NCBI RefSeq assembly: GCF_000013605.1
Contig: NC_007908.1
Span: 3,100,001-3,164,000 of the forward strand
Reading direction: 5' to 3'
Source of the DNA: Rhodoferax ferrireducens T118
GTDB lineage: Bacteria; Pseudomonadota; Gammaproteobacteria; Burkholderiales; Burkholderiaceae_C
Length of the DNA stretch: 64,000 nucleotides
This document shows, one piece after another, positions 57,322 through 64,000 of this stretch; within the stretch, counting starts at the first letter, position 1; every line of letters begins with the position of its first letter. Under the pieces are notes generated by a model. That model was not told the origin of the DNA. It saw only the letters and a program-made list of their open reading frames with translations, and did no database searches. Made by a program: the position numbers and the translations under genes.

Positions 57322-58077
57322 ATGAAGCTTCGCATCAAAAATCTGACGCCTGGTGCTGTTGCGCTGGCCTTTTCAGCCGTCACCCTGGCCGACCAGGCCC
57401 AGGTGGCGGTAGCTGCCAACTTTGCCGAGCCCATCAAAGCAGTGGCCGCTGTGCTGGAAAAGACCACCGGACACACCCTCAAGGTCACGCTGGGGAGCAC
57501 GGGCAAGCTCTATGCCCAGATCAAAAACGGCGCGCCGTTTGATGTGCTGCTGGCAGCCAACACCGCCACCCCCGCCGCGCTGGAAAGTGATGGTCTGAGC
57601 ACGCCCGGGAGCCGCTTCAGTTACGCCACCGGCAAGCTGGTCCTGTGGTCAGCCGATGCCAACAAGGTGGATGCCAAGGGCGACGTGCTCAAGAGCGGCA
57701 ACTTTCGCAAGGTGGCTTACGCCAACCCCAAAACCGCGCCCTATGGCGCAGCGGCGGTGCAGGTCATGGACAGACTGGGCTTGACCTCGACCCTGACCCC
57801 GAAGCTGGTGCAGGGCGAGAGCATTGGCCAGGCCTTCAACTTTGTGCACACCGGCAATGCCGAGCTGGGCTTTGTTGCGATGTCTCAAGTGCTCGAAGGC
57901 GGCAAGCTCAAGGGCGGCTCCATGTGGTTGATTCCGCAAGCCCTGTACAGTCCGATCCAGCAAGATGCCGTGCTGCTGCAGCACGGCGCCAACAACCCGG
58001 CGGCGCAAGCGCTGATGAAACTGCTGCAAAGCCCCAACATCAAAGACCTGATTCGCTCTTACGGGTACGACATTTGA
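57322..58077 (+). CDS. modA: Molybdate/tungstate ABC transporter, periplasmic binding protein
   Basis: 251 aa from ATG 57322 (GGAG upstream). Signal peptide ([17 protein letters not shown] region), then [36 protein letters not shown] and [13 protein letters not shown], the oxyanion-binding pattern of ModA with Ser/Thr hydrogen donors. A later signature is [17 protein letters not shown]. Tungstate use is plausible because of the aor operon next door but cannot be read from the sequence. Confidence 0.93.
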   Translation: MKLRIKNLTPGAVALAFSAVTLADQAQVAVAANFAEPIKAVAAVLEKTTGHTLKVTLGSTGKLYAQIKNGAPFDVLLAANTATPAALESDGLSTPGSRFSYATGKLVLWSADANKVDAKGDVLKSGNFRKVAYANPKTAPYGAAAVQVMDRLGLTSTLTPKLVQGESIGQAFNFVHTGNAELGFVAMSQVLEGGKLKGGSMWLIPQALYSPIQQDAVLLQHGANNPAAQALMKLLQSPNIKDLIRSYGYDI

Positions 58078-58097
58078 CATTCAGCGCACCCTCCGCC

Positions 58098-58787
58098 ATG
58101 GCCCTGCTCACCTCATCTGACCTGCAAGCGATTGGTTTGACGCTGCAAGTGGCTGCGTTCACCACTGCCATCTTGCTGCTGCTGGGCACACCACTGGCCT
58201 GGTGGCTGGCGCGCACACGGTCATGGTTGAAAAAACCCATGGGCGCACTGGTGGCCATGCCGATCGTGCTACCGCCGTCGGTGCTGGGCTTTTATCTGCT
58301 GGTGTTCATGGGGCCAAACGGCACTGTGGGGCAGTGGACGCAGTCGCTGGGCCTGGGTCTGCTGCCGTTCACCTTCGCCGGGCTGGTGGTGGCATCGAGC
58401 TTTTACTCACTGCCGTTCATGGTGCAGCCGATCCAGAACGCTTTTGCAAACATGGGCACGCGCCCGCTGGAAGTTGCGGCCAGCCTGCGCGCCTCACCGT
58501 TGGATGTTTTTTTTAGCGTGGTGGTGCCGCTGTGCAAACCCGGCTTTGTGACCGGCGCCATCATGTGTTTTGCTCACACCGTGGGCGAATTTGGCGTGGT
58601 GCTGATGGTGGGCGGCAACATTCCCGGCGTGACGCGCGTGGTGTCGGTGCAGATTTACGACCACGTCGAGGCCATGGAGTACTCAGACGCGCACCGCTTG
58701 GCTGCCGTCATGCTGGGCTTCAGTTTTGTTGTGTTGCTGGCATTACATGTCTACAACGGCGCGCAGCGCAAAGGGGCTGGCGCATGA
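58098..58787 (+). CDS. modB: Molybdate ABC transporter permease
   Basis: 229 aa with about five membrane helices. Carries the ABC permease coupling loop [21 protein letters not shown] and [20 protein letters not shown] at the first cytoplasmic loop, and [18 protein letters not shown] near the end, as in ModB. Starts 20 bp after modA and overlaps modC by ATGA. Confidence 0.93.
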   Translation: MALLTSSDLQAIGLTLQVAAFTTAILLLLGTPLAWWLARTRSWLKKPMGALVAMPIVLPPSVLGFYLLVFMGPNGTVGQWTQSLGLGLLPFTFAGLVVASSFYSLPFMVQPIQNAFANMGTRPLEVAASLRASPLDVFFSVVVPLCKPGFVTGAIMCFAHTVGEFGVVLMVGGNIPGVTRVVSVQIYDHVEAMEYSDAHRLAAVMLGFSFVVLLALHVYNGAQRKGAGA

Positions 58788-59893
58788 ACACCAGACCGGA
58801 GCAGGCGAGCAAAGACACATCGGGATTGACCTTGCAAGTGGCACTGCAACGCCAGGACTTTCGCCTGGAGATTGACCTTGAGCTGGCGGGTCACGGCATC
58901 ACGGCCCTGTTTGGTCCGTCCGGCTCAGGCAAAACCACCGCTTTGCGGGTACTCGCTGGTTTGGAGCCCGCGGCGCAAGGCCGCGTCTGCGTGCAAGGTG
59001 ACATGTGGCAAGACAGCGCGCAAGGGGTCTTCAAACCGGTACACCAGCGCGCCCTGGGCTATGTGTTTCAGGAGGCCAGCCTCTTTGACCACCTCAATGT
59101 GCAAGAGAACTTGCAGTACGGCTTCAAGCGCACGCCTGCATCAGAACGTTTCAGAAACTGGGATCACACCCTGGACCTGCTGGGCATTGCGCACCTGCTC
59201 AAGCGCTGGCCGCACGAACTCTCTGGCGGCGAGCGTCAACGGGTGGCCATCGCCCGCGCGCTCGCTGCGAGCCCGCGCCTGCTGCTGCTGGACGAACCCA
59301 TGGCCGCGTTGGATGCGCCGCGCAAGGCCGAGATACTGCCCTACTTGGAGCGGCTGCAAAGCAGGCTGGAGATCCCGGTCATTTACGTCACCCATGCCAT
59401 CGATGAAGTAGCGCGTCTGGCCGACCAGCTGGTGCTGCTGGAGGCCGGCCAGGTCACGGCGCACGGGCCGACGGCCGAACTGTTGACGCGGCTGGACCTG
59501 CCACTGGCGCACGGCGACAGCGCCGGGGCCGTGCTGCACTGCAGCGTGGTCTCCCATGATGAAGCCGACCACCTCACCCTGACCCGTTTTGCCGGTATTG
59601 ATCTGGTGGTGCCGCGTCAAAACGCCGCCGTCGGCCAAACCTTGCGCGTGCGGGTGGCTGCGCGTGATGCCAGCCTGACCTTGCAGCGCCAAACCGACAC
59701 CAGCATTTTGAACATCCTGCCCGCCTCGGTGCTTGCCCTGTCTGCTGACGGCCCAGGCCAGGTGATGGTGGCGCTGGAAGTGGGCGGCAGCGCCCTGCTG
59801 GCACGCATCACGGCGCGTTCGGCGCACACGCTGGGGCTCGTGCCCGGCTTGGCGGTGTACGCCCAGATCAAAGGTGTGGCGATTTTGGGTTAG
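58784..59893 (+). CDS. modC: Molybdate ABC transporter ATPase
   Basis: 369 aa. Walker A GPSGSGKT (44-51), signature [15 protein letters not shown], Walker [13 protein letters not shown] and switch His (YVTHAIDEV). The C-terminal Mop/TOBE domain ([38 protein letters not shown]) binds oxyanion for feedback. The start codon overlaps modB by ATGA. Confidence 0.94.
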   Translation: MNTRPEQASKDTSGLTLQVALQRQDFRLEIDLELAGHGITALFGPSGSGKTTALRVLAGLEPAAQGRVCVQGDMWQDSAQGVFKPVHQRALGYVFQEASLFDHLNVQENLQYGFKRTPASERFRNWDHTLDLLGIAHLLKRWPHELSGGERQRVAIARALAASPRLLLLDEPMAALDAPRKAEILPYLERLQSRLEIPVIYVTHAIDEVARLADQLVLLEAGQVTAHGPTAELLTRLDLPLAHGDSAGAVLHCSVVSHDEADHLTLTRFAGIDLVVPRQNAAVGQTLRVRVAARDASLTLQRQTDTSILNILPASVLALSADGPGQVMVALEVGGSALLARITARSAHTLGLVPGLAVYAQIKGVAILG

Positions 59894-59920
59894 CCCGGCC
59901 GGCTTCAGGCAGACAGAAAA

Positions 59921-59977
59921 TTGCTATAAAATTAATAGCTACACACGCTTATTTAACGGGGACTAGAGGCCGATTTA
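59921..59977 (+). repeat. Dispersed TATAGCT/GGGGCTAGAGGCC repeat, copy 4
   Basis: TTGCTATAAAATTAATAGCT, then ATTTAACGGGGACTAGAGGC and CGATTT. Lies between the converging modC and elbB genes, the only feature in the 153-bp gap. Confidence 0.65.
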
Positions 59978-60046
59978 CCATAAATGAATCGAGTAACGCG
60001 CATTCTTGCAAGAGGCTCTGGGACCAAGAGCATGATGCACTGGACC

Positions 60047-60727
60047 TCAAATGCGCTTGAGCACCTCGGCCACGCAGCGCTCAATGCCGACAAACACGTC
60101 GCTCAGGCGCGCATCGTCAAACATGTAGGCCGGGGTGGTCACGAGTTTATGCGCCTCATCAATCACGATCTCGCGTGCGTTGGGCGTGTTCTGATGCCGT
60201 TGGCCGAGCTGACCCATGGCGGCGGCGACACCCGCATCGTTCCCCAAAGTCAATGTTGCGCTGTCATCCACCTGATGCAAGGCCAGCGCCACCAGTGCAG
60301 GGGCAATACAGATGGCACCCACCGGCTTCTTGGCGTCAAAAAAGCCACGCACAAACGCCGCCACGTCAGGGCGCACCTCGGCATCTGCGCCCTTGAAGGC
60401 AAACGAGCAATTATTTTTGGCCACACCGTAGCCACCCGGCATCACCAGCGCGTCGTAGTCCGCCACCTTGGCCTTGGCCAGATCCAGACACTGACCCAGG
60501 CGGGCGATGCGGCTGGACTCTTCCAGAATGTTACGCTGCGCACCTGCCACCGGCTCACCGGTGATGTGGTTGATCACATGGAATTGCGGCGCGTTGGGCG
60601 CGATGCACTGAAACGCCGCGCCATGCTGATCCAGCGCCAGCAGGGTGAGCACCGCCTCGCGTACCTCAGCGCCATCAAGGTGGCCGCAGCCGGCGAGTAA
60701 AACAGCGATTTTTCGGGTTTTTGCCAT
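60047..60727 (-). CDS. elbB: Isoprenoid biosynthesis-associated glyoxalase ElbB (DJ-1/PfpI family)
   Basis: 226 aa. IAVLLAGCGHLDGAEVREAV at the start and the DJ-1 nucleophile elbow in KKPVGAICIAPALVALAL with the reactive Cys, plus VMPGGYGVAKNNCSFAFKG. ElbB homologues show weak glyoxalase III activity; the real role is unsettled. The gene converges with modC and is divergent from azlC. Confidence 0.92.
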   Translation of the reverse strand: MAKTRKIAVLLAGCGHLDGAEVREAVLTLLALDQHGAAFQCIAPNAPQFHVINHITGEPVAGAQRNILEESSRIARLGQCLDLAKAKVADYDALVMPGGYGVAKNNCSFAFKGADAEVRPDVAAFVRGFFDAKKPVGAICIAPALVALALHQVDDSATLTLGNDAGVAAAMGQLGQRHQNTPNAREIVIDEAHKLVTTPAYMFDDARLSDVFVGIERCVAEVLKRI

Positions 60728-60862
60728 GAAAGTCTCCTGAAGTATCAGCGAATTATCCTGCGCACAACCCCCACTTCACAAGAGGGAGATGCCAGGCGGG
60801 TCGTCAAGAGTCAGGCTGGCACAATGTTCGGTTCGGCCACTCATCTCAATTGCTCCTCTTTC

Positions 60863-61570
60863 ATGCCCACCGCTTCTGTCCCATCACACGGCCCACAGCC
60901 CCCCCGCATCTCCGTGCTGTCGCTCTCCATTCCCGTCGCCATGGGTTATGTACCACTGGGCATGGTGTTTGGATTTTTGTTTGTGCAGGCGGGGGCCTCC
61001 TGGTGGCTGGCGCTGCTGGCCAGCATCGTTGTCTTTGCCGGTGCCGCGCAATTCATGATGATCCCGATGCTTGGCCTGGGCTTGCCGGTGGCGAGCATCG
61101 CGCTGGCCACCTTGGTGGTGAACCTGCGCCATGTGTTCTACGGCCTGTCGCTGCTGGACAGACTGCCCGCTCAACCCTGGGCGCGCTGGTATCTGGTGTT
61201 TGCCTTGACGGACGAAACCTACTCGGTGCTGACCACCTTGCCGCCCGGCACCAGCACGCGCCAGATGGTGACGGTGGCGCTGCTGAACCAGGGCTGGTGG
61301 GTGCTGGGCACGCTGCTGGGGGCGCTGATCGGCACCCAAGCCCAGGTGCCACTGCTTGGACTGGACTTTGCCCTGGCGGCTCTGTTTGCCGTGCTGGCGG
61401 TGGAGCAATGGCGCAGCGCCGACACGCCGGCGCCGCTGTGGGTGGCGGTGCTGAGCTACGCTGTGGCACAGGCCGTGGCCCCGCAACAGGCGCTGCTGAT
61501 CGCCATTGGTCTGAGCGTGTTGGCCGGGCTGGTCTGGCCCCAAAGATCACCCCGGGAGACCGCGCCATGA
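60863..61570 (+). CDS. azlC: AzlC-family branched-chain amino acid exporter, large subunit
   Basis: 235 aa from ATG 60863, about five to seven helices. Family features: LSIPVAMGYVPLGMVFGFLF, then FAGAAQFMMIPMLGLGLPVA and VVNLRHVFYGLSLL with the conserved NxRH. The Phe-Ala-Leu-Thr-Asp-Glu segment (FALTDETYSVLTTLP) is also typical. Works with the small AzlD subunit to export Val/Leu/Ile-type compounds. Overlaps azlD by ATGA. Confidence 0.9.
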   Translation: MPTASVPSHGPQPPRISVLSLSIPVAMGYVPLGMVFGFLFVQAGASWWLALLASIVVFAGAAQFMMIPMLGLGLPVASIALATLVVNLRHVFYGLSLLDRLPAQPWARWYLVFALTDETYSVLTTLPPGTSTRQMVTVALLNQGWWVLGTLLGALIGTQAQVPLLGLDFALAALFAVLAVEQWRSADTPAPLWVAVLSYAVAQAVAPQQALLIAIGLSVLAGLVWPQRSPRETAP

Positions 61571-61899
61571 TCGACACCCCCTACGCGCTGGGCGTGCTGG
61601 CTGCCATGGCTTTGGTGACCTTTGGGCTGCGCGCCTTGCCGTTTCTGGCGGCGCGCTTTCTGCAACGCCACCCACTGGTGCAACGCCTGGGGCGCTTTTT
61701 GCCGCTGGCCATCATGACGCTGCTGCTGTTGCATACGCTGGTGGGCAGCGCCCGCCAAAACCCATCGGGCCCGTGGGCTGAACTGGCGGCAGTGACTGCC
61801 GTGGTGCTCTTGCAATGGTGGCGTCGGCACGCGCTCTTAAGCATTTTGGCGGGCACGGCGCTGTATGTGCTGCTGCGCAATCCGGGCCTGGCGGGGTAA
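61567..61899 (+). CDS. azlD: AzlD-family membrane protein, small subunit of amino acid exporter
   Basis: 110 aa with four hydrophobic helices. TFGLRALPFLAARFLQRHPL, then LGRFLPLAIMTLLLLHTLVG match AzlD. Its start overlaps the azlC stop. Downstream 133 bp to the AcoR gene hold no recognisable gene. Confidence 0.88.
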   Translation: MIDTPYALGVLAAMALVTFGLRALPFLAARFLQRHPLVQRLGRFLPLAIMTLLLLHTLVGSARQNPSGPWAELAAVTAVVLLQWWRRHALLSILAGTALYVLLRNPGLAG

Positions 61900-62032
61900 A
61901 TTTCTACGCTTTTGGCGACAGTCAGCTCACATGGGCGGGCCTCAAAGCCTACCGGTGCAAAGCCCGCCGCGGCAGAAATAAATCGGGCAGAAAACGTTGT
62001 GAGATTCGCGTAATTGATACTCGAATTTCATG

Positions 62033-63967
62033 TTATTTCAAGGCCGCCAACTTGCGATAAAGGGTCTGGCGGCTGATGCCCAGACGCCGCGCCGCCTGCG
62101 ACATGTTGCCGCCACTGCCGTCCAGCGCCTGACAGATTGCAGTGCGCGAGAGTTGGCTCAGGTTCTGCGAGGGCTCGGCCGCCGTGGACAACATGGCGGC
62201 CCGCGTTTGAGGTGCAGTCGGTGCCGCCTGCACCGCCAAATCTTCCTGCAAATCATCTGACAAATGCGCCCAGTCGATACACAGCTCATGTGGCTCCAGC
62301 ATGGCGCTGGCGGTGCGCAAAGCATTGGCGTATTGGCGCACGTTGCCGGGCCAGGCGTAGGCGCTCAGGCGCGCCAGCAACGCCGGGGCCACGTGAATGT
62401 TGCGCTGTGGGTTCAGGCCGGCCAGCAGCCGCTGGGTCAGCGCCGCAAAATCCGTGCGCTCACGCAGGGCCGGCAGTTGCACCGTCAATCCATTGAGGCG
62501 GTAATACAAGTCACTGCGAAAGCGCCCCAGCTCAGTGGCTTCGCGCAGTTTGCAGTGCGTGGCGCAAATCAGGCCGAAGTCCACCGCCACCGCCGAACCA
62601 CCACCCAGCGGGCTGACCTCGCGTTCTTGCAACACACGCAGCAGGCGTGCCTGCATGGCCAGCGGCATGTCGCCAACCTCATCCAGAAACAGCGTGCCGC
62701 CATGGGCTTCACGCAGGCGGCCAGGGCTGCCCTCGCGCCGTGCACCGGTAAACGCGCCTGGCGCATAACCAAACAACTCGGCCTCAATCAGGTTCTCAGG
62801 CACGGCCGCGCAATTGATCGCCACAAAAGGCTTGCTGCGACGCGGGCCGCTGTCATGCACGGCGCGGGCAAAGAGCTCTTTACCAACCCCTGATTCGCCC
62901 TGGATCAACAAAGGGATCGGCTTGTCCAGCACCCGGCGCACCTTGTCGGTGACACTGCGCCAGCGCACATCGCCGGTGTCGAGTTGCGTGAGCGCATCGT
63001 CAAGTTTCGGCATGACGAGCGCTGGCAAGGCAATCTGCAGCGCGCCCTGCGCGACCTGCACCAGCACATACAGTTCAGTGCCATCACACAGGCGAACCAG
63101 CCTGGGCTGATCGGGGCTGCGCAAGGGGCGCGAGAGCAAGTCGCTCAGGCGCACGTCCATCGCATGGGTCAATTGCACCGCACCCAAGGCGCGTGTTGCG
63201 AGTTTCAAAAAAGCCAGTCCATTGCGGTTGGCCCCAACGATCCAGCCGTCGTCCGACAGCGTCACAATGCCCTCGGCCACCGTGCCAATGCCCTCCCGCT
63301 GCGGATGCAGGTGCAGGCGCGTCTGGCACCGGCTGGCGTCGAGCATCAGGCTGTTTTCAATCATGCGCGCGGCCATGTTGACCAGCCCCAGCGTGTGCGG
63401 GTGATCGCTGCGCTGGTCGCCTGAAATATCCAGAATGCCCAGCAATTCACCGCGCGCCGACACGATGGGGGCGGCAGTGCAACTCAGGAAAGCATTGCGC
63501 TCAAAAAAATGTTCGGCGCCGTGGATTTCAACGCCCTCAAGCTCGGCCAGCGCAGTGCCAATGGCGTTGGTGCCGCGATGCTGCTCCAGCCACGACGCAC
63601 CGCTGGTCAAGGCCACTCGCTGGGCCTTGTTCAAGAAATCAGGATGGCCCAAAGTGCGCATCAAAGTGCCGCGCTGGTCCGCCAAAATTACCATGCCTTC
63701 GCTGCCGCGCACCTGGTCAAACAAATAATCCATCACCGGGCGTGAATGCGCCAGCAGTTCATGGTTGCGCGTCAGTATCCGGCGCAAGTCGATGGCGTTG
63801 GCATGCTCGGAGTCCGCCACGCGGTCCAGGGGAGACAGACCCGCCGCCAGACTGCGCTGCCATGAACGCGCCAGGCGGGCATCAATGCCATCGGCCGGGC
63901 AGTCGCCATGCTCAATCAAACGCATGCGGGCTTGCCGCAAAACCGCGTCATGGAGTGTGGGTTGCAC
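62033..63967 (-). CDS. acoR: AcoR-type sigma-54-dependent transcriptional activator
   Basis: 644 aa from GTG 63967, which has GGAGA 5 nt upstream; ATG 63988 is the alternative. N-terminal GAF region (EQHRGTNAIGTALAELEGVE; EHFFERNAFLSCTAAPIVSA), AAA+ with Walker A GESGVGKE, GAFTGA (YAPGAFTGARRE) and Walker B LFLDEVGDMP, and a Fis HTH (MSQAARRLGISRQTLYRKLA). Unlike the GAF-Fis protein at 55249 it has the full sigma-54 machinery. Targets lie outside the window or are unknown; the acetoin link is only by family name. Confidence 0.88.
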   Translation of the reverse strand: MQPTLHDAVLRQARMRLIEHGDCPADGIDARLARSWQRSLAAGLSPLDRVADSEHANAIDLRRILTRNHELLAHSRPVMDYLFDQVRGSEGMVILADQRGTLMRTLGHPDFLNKAQRVALTSGASWLEQHRGTNAIGTALAELEGVEIHGAEHFFERNAFLSCTAAPIVSARGELLGILDISGDQRSDHPHTLGLVNMAARMIENSLMLDASRCQTRLHLHPQREGIGTVAEGIVTLSDDGWIVGANRNGLAFLKLATRALGAVQLTHAMDVRLSDLLSRPLRSPDQPRLVRLCDGTELYVLVQVAQGALQIALPALVMPKLDDALTQLDTGDVRWRSVTDKVRRVLDKPIPLLIQGESGVGKELFARAVHDSGPRRSKPFVAINCAAVPENLIEAELFGYAPGAFTGARREGSPGRLREAHGGTLFLDEVGDMPLAMQARLLRVLQEREVSPLGGGSAVAVDFGLICATHCKLREATELGRFRSDLYYRLNGLTVQLPALRERTDFAALTQRLLAGLNPQRNIHVAPALLARLSAYAWPGNVRQYANALRTASAMLEPHELCIDWAHLSDDLQEDLAVQAAPTAPQTRAAMLSTAAEPSQNLSQLSRTAICQALDGSGGNMSQAARRLGISRQTLYRKLAALK

Positions 63968-64000
63968 GTTGTCTCCTGCACAGCGCATGGTCTGTGATTT

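Overview
The window looks like a chromosome segment of a betaproteobacterium of the Comamonadaceae (Burkholderiales), probably Rhodoferax- or Polaromonas-like. This is inferred from protein flavour, the ubiG-gph-ssrA order, and a dispersed intergenic repeat (a TATAGCT hairpin followed by GGGGCTAGAGGCC) of a kind I associate with that family. No search was possible, so family names rest on motif and sequence recognition.

Layout. 1-4500: methylmalonyl-CoA mutase, MeaB and the propionyl-CoA carboxylase beta chain (propionate/methylmalonyl branch), with a divergent GntR/FCD regulator. 5.3-7.3 kb: a three-gene envelope operon (small membrane protein, DUF2844, DUF3443 lipoprotein). 7.6-8.8 kb: a branched-chain amino-acid type binding protein. 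8.9-13.1 kb: trifunctional PutA with its own GTTGCACC operators. 13.1-14.3 kb: a RES/Xre toxin-antitoxin pair with a perfect 15-bp inverted-repeat operator. 14.4 kb: tRNA-Arg and a 27-codon remnant of an acyl-CoA synthetase. 14.7-22.2 kb: an atuCDEF-like carboxylase operon with a BKACE enzyme at its end, plus an SCP2 protein and a MerR regulator. 22.3-25.0 kb: tRNA-Lys and a small island bounded by 104-bp duplications of the tRNA 3' end and terminator. 25.1-29.6 kb: chrA, dodecin, universal stress protein, a 3'-5' exonuclease, ubiG and gph.

29.57-39.84 kb: tmRNA (ssrA) and a 9.9-kb element integrated in its 3' end. The element carries a tyrosine integrase, AlpA, a zinc-ribbon primase-like protein, a DUF3987 protein and a lone HK97-type major capsid protein. 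It also carries a DUF4145 cargo gene, a membrane protein and fragments of other integrases. No terminase, portal, protease or tail gene is recognisable, so it resembles a phage satellite, perhaps capsid-forming, rather than a phage. Copies of GGGGGAACA sit inside both ends and look like integrase arm sites.

39.9-49.5 kb: thpR, a DHFR-like reductase, selD, an acyl-CoA synthetase, an alpha/beta hydrolase and an aorABCDE-type tungsten aldehyde oxidoreductase operon. 49.8-56.4 kb: a periplasmic haem protein with an unusual CX3CH motif, a small cytochrome c, an NtrC-type response regulator and its sensor kinase, and a GAF-Fis regulator lacking the AAA+ domain. A sigma-54 promoter and two tandem TGTCA-N8-TGACA boxes lie before the small cytochrome gene. 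56.4-59.9 kb: modE and modABC with a ModE box between them. 60.0-64.0 kb: elbB, azlCD and a full-length AcoR-type sigma-54 activator.

Functionally, the right half is organised around molybdate/tungstate uptake, a pterin-dependent aldehyde oxidoreductase with its own electron-transfer and maturation genes, acid activation, and redox proteins under two-component/sigma-54 control. The left half handles acyl-CoA carboxylation pathways and proline. Two tRNA/tmRNA genes have served as integration sites.
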